Assembly (NCBI RefSeq): GCF_028750875.1
Contig: NW_026542598.1
Location: 1,116,001-1,180,000, forward strand
From: Macrosteles quadrilineatus
Lineage: Eukaryota; Arthropoda; Insecta; Hemiptera; Cicadellidae
Direction: 5' to 3'
DNA length: 64,000 nt
The translations under genes were made by a program, and so were the position numbers. Positions within the stretch are counted from its first letter, which is position 1. The number at the start of each line of letters is the position of its first letter. The notes beneath the pieces are model-generated. The model saw nothing but the letters and a program-made list of their open reading frames with translations. It made no database searches and was not told the DNA's origin. Of this stretch, positions 1-13,268 are shown piece by piece.

Positions 1-680
1 TTTACAAAACAACATTGGTACAATGGTTCGTTGCATCACTGTCAGTGGCAATGAGATTTTATAACTTAAACGAAAACATAACTTCTCTTAGGAGTTATGA
101 ATAGTGATATAGGTAATTAAAATATTGTCGTAGGTAAAGTAGTGTATGCAACTCGCGTAAATAAAGTAAACGACACTATCTTAATGTATTCCTTACGTAA
201 ACTACTACAGTATATTACATTGTATACTAAAAGTAAAAAAAATACGTCTAAAAACACTTAAAACATGTATTTTTTCACTTATACTGTTACCAGACGATAA
301 ATATACACAAAAGATGGCAAATGGTGATCGAGTTCGATTCGACACTCCAATCATCATCAAACCCAATAGGCGAATTATTTACATTGTATAATAAATAAAA
401 CTCAAAGGTGTGCAGTTGGGTATTTAACACTAGAAGCAGCTAACTAGTGGACTTTGTTTGGCTATGTCTTGGATTGCAGTGTTATCATATGTTTTTGTTT
501 GACGTTAAGCGCTAAATTGCTTATTTGCACATTTTGGATAGGGAGACAAACATACAGTAACTGACAGTACATAGACAGTAAATTTTATAAATATTTTACA
601 GATATCTTTGTGTTTAAACTTTAGATTAATACTATAAAGGAAATTCGCTTGATTTGTCAAACAAATATTTTAAGCTTAAA
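1..680. other. No gene seen
   Basis: AT-rich sequence without a convincing ORF, splice-bounded exon or element terminus. Confidence 0.5.
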
Positions 681-2090
681 TAAGAATAAGAATAAGAATA
701 AGAAAGTTTATTGCCGTTGACCAGGTTGTATACAGGAATAGGCATTGTCAAATTACATTAAACAGAATATCAACAAGTATGTTATACCTAAAGCTAACAA
801 AGATTGAGAATTCCTAACTTACAGTGTAAATGATTCCATTGTAATTTTATGTTTCAAAAAGTCCTTGACTGAATAGAAAGGATTTGCTACAAGCCAGCTA
901 TGAATTTTGGATTTGAAAAGAGAAAGAGAAAGACTGTCTGCCTGAAGAGGCTCAGGCAGCTTGTTATAAAATTTCACACAGTTGAGTTTGAAAGAGTTAC
1001 CTGTGATGGCTAGCCTGTGATGTGGTATATCCAGTTGTTCCTTACTTCGTGTATGGTGAGAGTGGTAATTCTGCCTGGTGGAAAACTCATTGAGATTAGC
1101 TCTAGTGTATATAAGTACATTGTAGATGTATAAGTTAATGATTGTGCAAATGTTTAGTTTGATAAAAAGTGGTTTGCAGTGCTCCGCAGGGTCAGCCCCT
1201 AACATTGTGCGAATGACTTCTTTTTGTATTAGTAGAAGCTCATGGACATGGGGGGAATGGCCCCAAAGTTGGATTCCATATTGAATATGGGATTGAAACA
1301 GCCCAAAATAGGCTAGTTTGAGATATTCAATATCTACAAAAGGCTTGAGTTTCCAGAATAAACATGAAACTCTCGATAGTTTTTTGCTCAAATTTGTGAT
1401 GTGTTTTTTCCAGTTTAATTTACTATCGAGGTGGAAGCCAAGAATTTTTACTGAGTGGTCTGATTGTTTAATAGAGAGTGAGAAATCAATTTTCTGGATC
1501 TTGGATTGATTACAGATCAGTTTATTTGCAGAAAACCAGTTTAAAACACTCTTTTCTGCTTTAGAAAGAGCTTCTGAGAGCTTTGTTTGGTCTTTATCAG
1601 AAGTAAAAATTGTGGTATCGTCTGCGTAAATTACACATTTGATAGGAGTGTTACATGGAAGATCATTTACTGCGATTATGAAAAGGAAAGGGCCTAGGAC
1701 TGAGCCCTGCGGAACACCTGCTTTAATTGTGGTCATTGTAGAGTGTTTACCCTCCACACATATTGCTTCCTATTAGTCAGATATGATTCAAGCATTTCTA
1801 TTGTGTTTTTGCTAAGTCCATAGAATTTGAGTTTAACCAGCAAGATATCAAACGGGATGCAGTCGAAAGCTTTTGTTAAATCAAAAAGTAGCATAGAAAC
1901 AGTATTTTTATTTTCAAAAGCATTAATAATATAATTGGAAATGTGAGAGACTGCCATCGTAGTTGATCTGCCAGCTCTAAACCCAAATTGAGAATCAGTC
2001 ATCAAGTTATTAGAGTAAAAAAACTTATTTAACTGTTTTAACATGAGAGCTTCAAAAACCTTGGATAAACCTTGGTTCAAGTAATCTCTT
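680..2090 (-). mobile_element. Jockey/CR1-like non-LTR retrotransposon, 5'-truncated
   Basis: Reading right to left, the frame at 1733-2080 carries the RT fingers and catalytic block A (LLFDLTKAFD). The frame at 819-1757 carries block B (AGVPQGSVLGP), the catalytic VIYADD box, the thumb and the C-terminal domain (FGLFQSHIQYGIQLWG, KLPEPLQ). The two frames overlap, so there is a frameshift near 1735-1755. The endonuclease and ORF1 are missing (5' truncation near 2085). The 3' end is a short tandem tail (TTATTC-type units) at 685-705. It is a dead copy; the clade is a judgement from the motifs. Confidence 0.82.
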
Positions 2091-3440
2091 GTGAATAAAA
2101 GCTACTCTTTACTTGCAAGTAAATACTTCCTAAATGAGATGGTATACTCACTGATCTATCGGATATGAGGGTATACTTGCAAGTATGTACTCCATTTTAA
2201 GGTAAACATTATACCGTACAAGTATATATATATTATAGGCTATATATGATAAATATATATATATTATTGAAGATCTAAAGCCTTCATTTAAACATGTAAA
2301 ATGTGATGGTTTTGCATTATTGAGACTTGTGGATGGATTTTCATTAACAATAGCTTGAACATAACGAAGGAATACCAAAAAGGTTCCATCTTCAACCCAA
2401 GCATTATTTTGCGGAAATCACTAGAGTCATACATAATTTAAATAAGTGTATTACACTATACTGAATGTGTTACATGCATTTATCAACAAGTAAATTTAAA
2501 CAACCATGGGTTACTGATAACTAGTTGAAAAACAAGTTTTTACTCTTTAGGCAAGTATTTGCTGGTGGTTTGCTGGTGGTTTGGTGGCGGTTTGTTGGTG
2601 GACACCAAATTTATAGGTTTCTGAGGGTACATACTTCCTTGGAAAGGCTGTTTAGAAGTACAAGTAAATACTCATGCTTATTCACTTCTGTTCAAGTAAA
2701 TACTCAAATTATGAAAATTCAAGGCAAGTAAAAAAATGTGAAGTACAAGAACTTTAACTTAGACGATAAGAATGTGTCAGCTGTTATTATTTCATTTAAT
2801 TTATAATTGATGGTTAATTATTACCTAATGATTACAAATTATTAAATATTTTTTTTGCAATCATTTACAATTACAATCTGTTACATAAACAATCATACTT
2901 TGAACTTATCTGATTGCATAATGAATTACCAGCAACACAATTAGCTGTTAATTATAATTTAAATAGGACAAAACGTTCGTCTAGAAAGGTTCATCTCGTC
3001 ATCTAAAGATTATTTACTTCTGGTCCCTACTTGAAACCCAAAAGGCGTGTCTATATTAAGATGTTAAGAGATTTCAAAACTAAACGTTAATCATCATTAC
3101 TGTTTGTCCGAACAGTTATTTCATGTGTATCCCAGTCACAGCAACCACATTATTCTATTAGTACAATGATCGAAATTAAGCAAGAAGATTCAATTTTTCA
3201 ATATTTGCTTATATAATTAACTATTTTCAAAGCAACCATCACTTATAATTTGGAGAAAAAATTAAATAACAACTTATTCATTAGTTGATTTAGAATTAGG
3301 AATCATGTGTCTATTTCACAGTAAATATTCTTTAAATGGCCAAGTACTTTTATGAAAATAAAAGTAGGCTAGAGTTAGTTTAAAGTATATTGAACTATTG
3401 TCAATTCCAAGAACATATTATGCCAGTTTGTTTTAACCTC
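2090..3440. other. No gene seen; short GT-rich run
   Basis: AT-rich and without a supportable gene. A purine/GT-rich imperfect repeat (TTTGCTGGTGG type) lies at 2559-2600. Part of 3461-3510 recurs at 8358-8400, indicating an old dispersed repeat. Confidence 0.4.
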
Positions 3441-3730
3441 AAAATTTGACAGGTCTTTTTTATAACAATTTTATCAACCGATCAGCATTACATTGCTATA
3501 CAGGTTAGGTATAGTATAAGAAAGAAAAAAATGACATTATTAATTATATTAACATAGGTAGAGGTCAGCTATGGCTAGCCTCAGGCACTTATTGTCACTG
3601 TTTTAGCGGGTCGGACTGTAAAGGCGCTGTCCACCAATGAAACACAAATGAAAAAAAATTGTTATAATAAAACATCTTGAGGCAATCTGGGTTTTAATCG
3701 GAGTCTCTGGATTAATTCTAGCTAAAAATA

Positions 3731-4287
3731 CCCCCGCCACAGAAAACCTGCAGACTTCACGAATTTCCATTTGCCTGATTGGATTTACACTAACATGTCT
3801 CCTTAAAAATATCACAATTATTCCCTATTTAATAGAATTAGTTTAACGAGTACTTAGGTTTGCTGCAACAGGAAGGGGTTTTAATGTAAAATATTAATTA
3901 GTTTAGTAAGAAATTAATGTATTTTCCAAATTTGATCCAAATATGTTCATAAACAAGCAAACTACATCAGTTGACTTATTCTCCATAAGAATAACATGGG
4001 AATTTTTAAAATTCCATTTTTTTAAATTTTCTCCGTAACCATTAGGCACATAATAACGCTTCAATATACAAAATTATTTTTTTTTTTAAGATTTACAAAA
4101 TAGTTCAGAAAGAAATTGTGAAATTTTGTACTTTTAGGGTCAAAAATGGGAAAAACCTATTTTTATCCCATAAAACCCCCCATAAACCCCCGTTCACATA
4201 GTCCGATCATGCTTGTTCGCGAACTCATTCGAAGTTTATCTTGCTTTACACCTTTAAACCAAATTTCATCCGGATTCGAATTGCCAT
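3731..4287 (+). repeat. Composite repeat copy 1 (MITE plus 600-bp arm), truncated
   Basis: It starts with TACCCCCGCCACAG and has the internal inverted end (AGGTTTGCTGCAACAG) near 3860-3880. The same flanking sequence as in the copies at 13269, 24290, 26976 and 37993 follows. It stops abruptly near 4287, where a 5'-truncated RT element begins. The ORF crossing 4146-4769 is a chimera of the two. Confidence 0.65.
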
Positions 4288-5246
4288 CTCCTTTAATGTT
4301 TCACTCCTCCAATTGCATTCCACAACTATGTAATTGCCAGCCGTTAGAAAAAGTAAAGTCGATAAAATATTTAGGAGTTCTGCTCGATGAAAAAATCACC
4401 TTCGAACCTCATATATTAAATCTACATGCTAAGATACGAACACAAATAAGAAAATTTTATTTTTTAAGAAACTTTTGTAACGAATCACTTTTGAGAACAT
4501 TATACTTTGCACTAATCAACTCAAGATTGCAATATGCCTTGCCATGCTGGGGAGGAACTTATAAAACCTTGATAAATAGATTAAGAACAACACAAAACTT
4601 TTTTATGCGGATGATTTTGAAACAACCTAAAAGAACAAGTTCATTTCCACTATACCAACAGTTAAAAATTTTGCCCATACAGCACCTTTTTGTTTTCAAA
4701 GTTCTTAGACTGTTTTTTGTTCGAAGTGGAAACAGAGTTAACGTCATACCAAATATTACACACACATAGATAACAAGAAGCATTACCAATAATACTCTGA
4801 AACTACCCAAAGTAAATAAAGCTATTTTTCGCCACTCTTTTCAATATCTAGGACCAAAATACTATAACTATCACTATAACCACTTCAAATAAAGAATAGT
4901 TTAAATTTAAAGCAGTTTAGCAAAGCAACGATAATCTGGCTTTCTTCTCAGCAGGACATAAATTATATCAATAATATCCTGTTGTAATAACTTTCATTGT
5001 TAATTAAAACAGTTCTTGTTTTTGTCCATCAGATGCACAGTTCAGGCGAAATCCAATGTTTTATAACAGATGCTAGACCATAAATTACAACGTCATGTTA
5101 GCCGATAAGTTAGTATAAGCAAACTGGTTACACTACTGGATTAAGTAGCCAGTCATATTTCTCTACATCTCATGTATTGTTATATTGTGGTTTTTTGTGG
5201 GAAATAAACTTCATTATTCATTATTCATTATTCATTATTCACTTGG
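4288..5246 (+). mobile_element. Jockey/CR1-like non-LTR retrotransposon, 3' part
   Basis: The frame to 4769 carries the post-RT region (VKSIKYLGVLLDEKI, then INSRLQYALPCWGG, then NRLRTTQNFFMR). It is the same family as the element at 11430-13046 on the opposite strand. RT catalytic boxes are absent (5' truncation). It ends in five tandem TTCATTA-type units at 5214-5246, the same tail as the 11.4-kb copy. It is inserted into the composite repeat. Confidence 0.8.
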
Positions 5247-5590
5247 TGTTCATCATCAAAATGGGGTATTTTGGGGGAAACTATAAAATTTCAAACACAA
5301 AGACCCATCGAGTGACCCCTCATTTTGAAGGTCCTGGTAAAAGAAAACCAACAACGCAAATTAGAGGTCTCTATCTCAGTTCAGCCAAAATTGCAGCCAA
5401 TTGAAATTCTCATAAGTTCCTAAACCCAAAATTGGGGATTTTTGGGGGAAACTCAAAAATTTTTAATGATAGCCCCATCGAGCGACCCCTCATTTTGAAG
5501 GTCATAATAAAATAAAACGAACAACGCAAACTATATGTCTCTATCTTAACACAGTAAAATATGGCAGCCAATCTATATAAATAAAATTAG
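5247..5590 (+). repeat. Tandem-like dispersed repeat (Leu-less ORF shadows)
   Basis: Two imperfect copies of about 175 bp (near 5259 and 5432), each with a GGGGGAAACT segment followed by CCATCGAG and CCCTCATTTTGAAGGTC. The same sequence occurs inside the TIR element at 15639-16423. Confidence 0.65.
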
Positions 5591-6840
5591 AGTTTTGTCT
5601 GTACATTGCTCAGAATTATATATTTTTAGGTTATTTTTACGTCTTATACATTAAATAAGCAGAAACGAGTCTTATCTCAATTTCTGTCTGTCTGTCTGTC
5701 TGTCTGTCCCTTTGTCTGTAACACTCAAGATGGCATTTTACGCTATCTTCTCCTGGAAAACGAGAGTACCTAACAAGATCCAAGTCATTTTAATGTATTC
5801 ACTGGATTGGCGAGATTGTCTTAAGCCATTAAAATATGGCCTCACTACTTTGTAAATAATATTACGAACGTTCAAAAATGTAGTTTTGTGCGATTTATGT
5901 CAAGTTTTCGTCCAATTTTTATTGCATAATCATCTATGAAATAACGAACAGCTGTTCGGATCAAGATTATTTTTCCTAGCTGTCACTGATATGTTTACAA
6001 ATGTTGTTTACAAATACCGCAACCTTTTTCAATCACGTTTTGAATGTAAATCCCAAGTGATTAAAAACGTTTTTCTTACATAACCGATTTAATTAATCGA
6101 AGGTGCAATAATATAGTGTAATAGTGTAACCGTGTAAATGAAATTAAATAACTAGGCATCATCCAGTTCAGGAACCAGAGATTCTTTGTGTATAAATTGT
6201 TCTTGAGTTTTGATAACCAGAAAGAAGACCTTGAATCAGTGTTGTATACGGCTGGGATACTTTAAATTTAATAATGATCGTCGCCAAATGGCTTAGAAAT
6301 ATGGTTTCCACTCATTGACACGGCGCTTCAATGGCGGTTGTGTAAAGTGGTAAGTAAAAAATCACAACTGCAGTGGGTGATTGTAACAGAGGTTTACGGA
6401 TGATGCTAAACTCGCTTTTCTAATGTGTTATTTTCTGTTCCTACCATTGACTATATATATAGTCAATAGTACCTACTCACCGTGTGATGCAATCGCTGGA
6501 CCATACAGCCAATAGGCCCATAGCCCATCTCTTGGGTACGTACGCCTACCCAATTATTCATAACAAACTGTTCGACGGCGATCCTTGATACCGGTACTTT
6601 TCCCTAGAATACACGGCCTACCTACTTAAGAAATAAAAGTACAAACGTCCAAAAACCCAACGTTGTGTGATATTTGTCACATTTCCTTCTAATGTTATTA
6701 GATAGCCTTTACCAATCATTGTTTAGAGAATAGGTACGTAATCTATTAAATAACAAAAAGTTGTTTGTATGAGGTTGTTTTTTTTCAAACTGACACCGAT
6801 AAGTTTACATTAAAAGCTGTTTACAAATAAAGCAATTAAT
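5590..6840 (+). repeat. Helitron-like fragment and (TGTC)n; otherwise no gene
   Basis: The segment 5580-5720 recurs inverted at about 43930-44085 (shared GTTTTGTCTGTACATTGC), indicating a dispersed element. A (TCTG)n microsatellite runs 5684-5708. Nothing coding is recognised up to 6840. Confidence 0.45.
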
Positions 6841-7236
6841 GGGAAATAACTTTGATTGCCGTTTTAAAACGTTTTACGAGAAAATCCAAAACCAAGAGAT
6901 CAATAACCTCGGGACTTGATTAACTCAAATAATTGGTCGGCTGTACTATAGTTACTGTATCAACTGTGAACGTTGGTTTTTGGTACCGGTTCTATTCCTT
7001 AGAACCGTTGGTACTGTTGGTAGTAGTAAGAATCATTTGGGAAATAACTTTGATTGCCGTTTTAAAACGTTTTACGAGAAAATCCAAAACCAAGAGATCA
7101 ATAACCTCGGGACTTGATTAACTCATATAATTGGTCGGCTGTACTATAGTTACTGTATCAACTGTGAACGTTGGTTTTTGGTACCGGTTCTATTCCTTAG
7201 AACCGTTGGTACTGTTGGTAGTAGTAAGAATCATTT
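6841..7236 (+). repeat. 198-bp tandem duplication, two copies
   Basis: 6841-7038 and 7039-7236 are almost identical direct repeats beginning GGGAAATAACTTTG. The only difference I saw is one base near the middle. This is a recent local duplication with no coding content. Confidence 0.85.
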
Positions 7237-8099
7237 TTAAGTACCAAAAACACATCACTGTACTTTAAAAATTAGTTATCGTTGGTGTTGCACCTTATTT
7301 ATTATTACAGGCGTATTCAATTTGATTGATGTCTTAACTGTACAATTTTGGCTTTTTCTTTCTTGATTCCAAAATGTTAGTTTATGCTAAGAAAACGATA
7401 ACGCATTTTAGTAAAACATTTATTCAGCAAACCATAATGAATTGTTTAAACGCTTTACGTTGTTTATGTATCAATAGTTCGTGGCCTATTTTGGTAATAT
7501 TTACTATAAATTACCAATCGTCTATAGTACTTCATTTCATATAGTAAGCCGTCATTTCGGGTCATCATCGGTCCAAGCAAATATACATTGTTATGATGAA
7601 ATTTGATGACATAATATTTCAGATACTAATTTTACAAGTACTTTGTTATGCTTAAACCGTAGCAAATCCCCTAATTAAGTTCTGTATTTTTGTGTGTATG
7701 TCTGTTAGTAAAGCATTAATGTCCTTATTTCTCAGTGTTTCACGGAAAGGACAAAAGTACCTTTATAATGAAAATGTCAACACGAATAACGTGTTAAATT
7801 GGGAGGTTGAGGTAGTACCTTAAATACTTTAACCATTGTGGAATGTAACTTTCAATTATATGCCTACATTAGGGCTATGCCTCATAGATCTATAAAGCAT
7901 TTTTTAGTTTAATCATTGGATTTAACATATGGACCAACACGACCCAGGTTACATTTAATTTCGAAGCATTTGTTTTGGCTTGAAACTGTCAGATACTGTA
8001 TTTGCGAAGGTTTATATATAATAGTTTTGCCAGCATATCTGAAAATATGGAAACCAAATTCTGTTCTTAATAAAAATGTTTCAATAATAACTGACTACA

Positions 8100-8135
8100 A
8101 TAAGATCCCCGTGCGTAGAACGGGCACACAGCTAG
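8100..8135 (+). mobile_element. Helitron 3' terminus
   Basis: A hairpin with arms CCCGT and ACGGG is followed by a short spacer and CTAG at 8132-8135 with T next, the classic Helitron end. The 5' terminus was not located; 7240-8100 shows no gene. Confidence 0.5.
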
Positions 8136-8556
8136 TTGAATATAAAATTGCAAGTTCAAACTAAGAATCAAACAATTTCTCTTCAGTCTTGGTATAGATG
8201 AGGCCGACGTTATCATCACAGCTGATTACCGGGCGCGTTTGACCCGAACCTTGCCCCCTCTATCCTGATCCAGCATTAATCCTAGTAGTCTAGTCCCCAC
8301 CTGTTCAAAACTGTATTCATTAAAGATCTTATTCAATTTTTCAACATTTTGAAAGTAACAATTTTATTAACCGATCAGCATTACATTGCTATTCAGGTAC
8401 ACTTTAATATAATCAATTTTGACATGGAAAAATAATAAAACATTTGCTATTTAAATTAATAAATAACTGGTGCAGTATGATTGTTTTATATTTTTATCAA
8501 ACTTGGCAATATTTCTTTTATACTAAACTATTAATGTTATACTGAAAAACACACTT

Positions 8557-8698
8557 TAATACCCTCCCTGAAGCAGCAAATTTAGGTAATCGTTATACCT
8601 AATGTTATTGAAATAGATTTAATTGAAAATCGAATCAGGCCTATGGAAATTCACTTAGTCTGCAGGTTGGTTGCGGCGGGGGTATTTATTAGTTTTTC
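8557..8698 (-). repeat. Solo MITE of the TACCC family
   Basis: Inverted ends: TACCCTCCCTGAAGCAGCAA on the left, and on the right the complement of TACCCCCGCCGCAAC. About 140 bp, matching the first part of the composite repeat, without its 600-bp arm. Confidence 0.6.
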
Positions 8699-9119
8699 TT
8701 AGTACATAAAAATGGCTGACCTATAACAAATTTATTAAAAACTTTATTTTAAAGTCAAAATTTGCATATAAAGTTCTACTGTCCTACATTTACTTCATCA
8801 ATTATTTTCTGTCTACACTACACTGTGACTACACTTTATTTTCTTTCCTTAAAAAGTATATAGTATGAAAAAACTCCATTTGAAATATGTAGAATAAACG
8901 AATGGCCTAAAAATCCTTACATTAGCATGGTATTCAATAAATAATGTACAGGATACAGTAATATTAAAAGGTTTTACAATTACATTTTTAAGTACAATCA
9001 GACAATAGAACTAGGTGTGCATTGTGCAATGCAGTTGTCTGCTTGCAATATTGAGCGGAGCTATCATATTAATTCAATGTCAATTATATATTTGGTTCGC
9101 ATTTTAAATATAATGCCTA

Positions 9120-9700
9120 TTTGCAGTAGGTATCCAAATTCGATTAATTAATAAGTCAGGATCAAGTGAATGAATTGTCTACTTGCAGGAACCATATTCT
9201 ATGTTTCTTCTGGTTCTCATAAATTAAATGTCTACTTGCAGTATCCAATGCCAATGATATATTTGGTTCGCATAAATGGAATGCCTATTTACAGATTCTA
9301 AAGTCAATGGTACGTCTGGTTCACGTAGATGGATTGTTTACTTGTAGTATCCAAACTCAATGGTCCATTTATTTTGTTCACATAAATAAAATGCCTAATT
9401 GCAGTATCCGAAGTCAATGGTAGGCTTAGGCCTACTTCTGCTTCACTTATATGGGATGTCTATGTGCAGTATTCAAAGTCAATGATACGTCGGGTTCACG
9501 TCAACGAATTGTATAATTGCAGTATCGAAACTATGAGTGTTATATTTGGTTCACATTAATGGAATTCCTATTTGTGGACTGCAAATGGGAATTGCAGTAC
9601 CTACATATTCAAAGTCTACATTAATGGCACGTCTTGCTCACGTAATATACTGTAAAAGCTATTTACAGTATCCAAACGCAATATGGTGAGTTTTAAAAAA
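9120..9700. repeat. Degenerate tandem repeat, about 55-65 bp unit
   Basis: About nine imperfect units containing TGCAGTATCCAAA, TCAATG, a CTGGTTCAC-like piece and AATGCCTA. Spacing is irregular and there is no open frame. Confidence 0.6.
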
Positions 9701-10741
9701 GTTTAACATCTTTGTGGTTAAAGGTAATATGCTCCTCTGTTTCTAATATATCAAATGGCTGCATTCAATTTTATTATATCAAAGAAACAAAATGAGCAAA
9801 GAAACAAATATCTTTCACTTGATTTTTCCTAGCTGAGACAATTCAGTGATAGAGATCACATCTTGATCATCAGTCTTTCTCACATTGACTTTACAGCTGT
9901 TACGTTAAACAATTGGTATTATACCAAAAGCTATTCTTGAATGCTAGTGTCGGCTGCTAAACTTTTTAAAATTTTAAACTAATATTCTAAAAACTGAAAC
10001 CCTAAACTAAAATTATGGCTTCGACATACGACATTCCCTAGTTCTCAAAATTATGTTTCTTTCAACACGAAAATCATGAAAATCCGCCAAGTGGTTGATT
10101 CAGAATCGTGAAATAAAAAAACTCTGTTACGTTTTAATATATAAGATTCTAGACAATAGTGGCATTTGTCACCAGACTATTAATTAACCGAGCTATCTAA
10201 GAAAGAGTAGACGTTAGCGTAGGCTTCTCATCCCATAGTAAAATATAAACCTTTTTTATGTTTGGTTCATGTTGGTAGTGTTGTGTGCTGGTGTTGACAA
10301 GATCTTGCTTCTCCTTATAATTTTATGGTTTGTGCTTTACTGTTTGGTAATAAAACTAGATGATCGCTATGTTAATAGTTAGATTGTTTTATTTGGTTAA
10401 ACTAATTTTGTAGTAAATGAAATTACAAGAAACAAATTGAAAACAAAAACTTTACCGTAAAGGCACCATTGGAACTAACATTAAAATTGTCTTAGGCTGA
10501 TCCATAAGAATGACAAGTCTACGAAGGGAGAATGTTTAACCTGTGACGTTAGATAGTAATAAAACAAGGGTTTGTAGACTGTAAAAAAACTAAATAACTA
10601 AAAAAATGTGTAAATTTATTGGATTGGATACAGAAATAAAATTTAGTTAAAGATTATTATTCATGCTTTCAATCCCTAGCTATCTTTCAAACTAATTCTT
10701 GTTTTTTTTTATTCTTTCAATAACCTCTCGTATACTTGCAG
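9700..10741. other. No gene seen
   Basis: AT-rich. The segment 10220-10440 resembles 63640-63840 near the right end of the window (CATCC, ATAGTAAAA and GTTTGGTT-like blocks in the same order), so it is a dispersed repeat. Confidence 0.35.
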
Positions 10742-10892
10742 GCGTGCTGAGATCTGATGCTATCATATTCCCAGATCAGCTGGAATCTCAGATAGAGCTT
10801 GAGAACCGTCAGTTTCTGGTTCCCAACAACGCCGCGCCATCCCCTTGTGTCATGGGAGTCTGATTTTGCGAGTCAGTCGAAGAATATCCTGC
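10742..10892 (+). CDS. Candidate exon of unknown gene
   Basis: A 151-bp segment with pyrimidine tract plus cag acceptor and gtaagt donor. It is less AT-rich than its surroundings. One frame stays open for 39 codons (containing FPDQLESQIELENRQF) and stops at TGA 10861-10863, 29 bp before the donor. It could be the last coding exon of an upstream gene with a spliced 3' UTR, a 5' untranslated exon of NDC80, or a relic. I do not recognise the peptide. Confidence 0.3.
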
Positions 10893-11024
10893 GTAAGTAT
10901 GCTGATATCTATGAACTCCTTAACACTTTACAACCTGGTACTGTCTTTTGATTATGTTCCAAGAATGGACTACACGGGTTAAATCATCATTCAAATTGTA
11001 ACATCTATATCTATCTATTATCTA

Positions 11025-11290
11025 TACTTATTTAATACGCAAGCAGGTTTTTTGTGACAATTACTCCTCCGAAACTACTGAACCGATTGACATGTTTTTG
11101 GTGTCATTGGAAAGAGCGTAACGTGAAGTTGTGCAGGAAACTTTCTTTTTAGGGAAATAATTAGAGAGTGAGGCGCTGGGGCCCTTTAAAGTTTCGTATT
11201 TCTCCATAAGATTAACATGGGAAACAAATATTGCTATGAAACTCCAGCTGTTGTAAGAAATTAAAAGTGAGAAGAAGAACATATGTTAAT
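11025..11290 (+). repeat. Helitron-like dispersed fragment
   Basis: Begins TCTATACTTATTTAATACGC after a run of CTAT units and is repeated closely at 14088-14290. The TCTATACT start resembles Helitron 5' termini. No 3' end was found. Confidence 0.45.
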
Positions 11291-11429
11291 TGTAAACAGT
11301 CAATAAGTTTGCTAATTTAACAGTTAGTTTGCTACAAACATTTACTTACTTGGTTGAAATGATATTAGTTAGGCTACTATTTGAATTTGGGTTGGCGTGA
11401 TTATTACAATGGGAAAAAACGAGAGAGCC

Positions 11430-13046
11430 TGGCTAAATGAATAATGAATAATGAATAATGAATAATGAATTTTATTTCCTCAAAAACAAACAATCATCAA
11501 ATCATAAAACAATTCGGAAATTAACTGGCCACTTTGTCCAGTAATTGTGGCCAGTGTACACAAAACTTATCTAATCTATACATGAAATGAAGAGTTCAGT
11601 CTTATCAATCCATTACTAAAATTATCACTCCTGCTGCTACCTGTAGCGTTACATATTGAAATTAAGTCTACTTCTAAAAATTAAAATATACATATCTGAC
11701 TGCCTGAAATGTAAATAATGAACACAAAATATATAAAAAACGTACTACAATTTAACGATGTGAAAAACATAGATTTTATTCTAAAACATTACGAAGCAAC
11801 GAAGTATCATTTATATTACATAACCATTCTTTCAACCTTTTACAAAAACTATTAACATTGTTACTTCTTTTTATATCAATTGGCAACATATTAAAAACAA
11901 AAGGCCCCAAAAATAGATACGAATGCTTGAACAGTTCTTTGTTGACTTTAGGGGTCCTGTAAAACAAATTATCTACACTTCTGGTATTGTAATATAGGTT
12001 ATCAGTTCCATTGTTCCCACTTTTAAGATAAAACAATTTTAATACTTTAAATATAAAAAGATTCTGAATCGGCATTATTTTTGATTGAAAGTATAACGGA
12101 AATGAGCTTTCTCTCAACTGTTTATTAAAAATGATTCTTAAAAAATGATTTTGAGTTGTTCTTAAACGATTGATGAAACTTTTGAAAGTACCTCCCCAGC
12201 ATATTAATCCATATTGCAAACGTGAATGTATTAGTGCGTAATAAAGTGTTTTCAATAAATGTTCTTCACAAAAATGTTTTAAGAAATAAAATTTTCTAAT
12301 TGATCTTTTGACATTTGCATGCAGAATTTGAATGTGTTTTTCCCACGTAAATTTTTCATCAAAGTGTATCCCAAGGTATTTAAATGATTTAACTCTCTCA
12401 ATTTCCTCACATTGGCAATCTACACGTTGGCAGCCTTGTATGTGATACAAAATAGGAGATGAAAAAGAAAATTCTCTGTAGCCAAAATTTATAAACTTTG
12501 TTTTACTAACATTAACTTTCATTTTGTTTTTTAAGCACCAATCTTGGAGTATGTCTAAATCAAACATTAAATTCATTTTTAAAACTTCCTTATCCTTATT
12601 AGAATAAAGAAAACCAATATCATCGGCAAAAGCTTGGATTTGACCTTTAAAATTCTTGTCAAGCAAATCGTTAATAAAAACAAGGAATAAAATTGCTGAG
12701 GTAACCGAGCCCTGCGGCACACCTACAGTTACGGGCAGTGGTCTGCTGAGGCAGTCACCTGTACCTGCTGTTCTCTGCCAGTCAGGAAGCTGCGGAACCA
12801 ATTGAGCGCCACACCTCTGATACCAGCTGCCTCAAGCTTAAATAGTAAGATATTATGGTTAACCAGGTCAAAGGCCTTCATAAAGTCAACAAAGAGACCT
12901 GTCGTTTTGTTGCCATTGTTAAAACTTGAATATATTAAATTTGTAAAATTCAACAGAGCATCTTCTGTAGATTTTCCTCGCTGAAACCCAAACTGCCATT
13001 GAAATTGATATACTAAAAACAAAACGGAATTAACACTGTGCTGCAT
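11430..13046 (-). mobile_element. Jockey/CR1-like non-LTR retrotransposon, 5'-truncated
   Basis: The frame at 12729-13046 holds RT fingers (FQRGKSTEDAL) and block A (GLFVDFMKAFDLVNH). The frame at 11776-12801 holds block B (VGVPQGSVTSAILF), the catalytic AFADD box and the C-terminal domain (HSRLQYGLICWGG, NRLRTTQNHFLR). The two are offset by a frameshift within the overlap at 12729-12801. The 5' half is absent. The tail of four ATGAATA-type units at 11438-11468 matches the tail at 5.2 kb, so both belong to one family. Confidence 0.85.
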
Positions 13047-13268
13047 TTCTTAGTAATCATTGAAAGAGACGATTTGCAAACTATGGAAACATAGGAAAGT
13101 CATAGAACACCACCAAGGGGAAGAAATAGAAGTAATGTGTGTTATAAACACTAAAAAAAATCAGCTTTTAAAAAATGATAAGATATTTACAAGAAATGTT
13201 GATTATATCGATCTGTTATGTACATCTTGAGTATTCCATAATCTTTGAGTCGAATCTTTTATAGTCAT

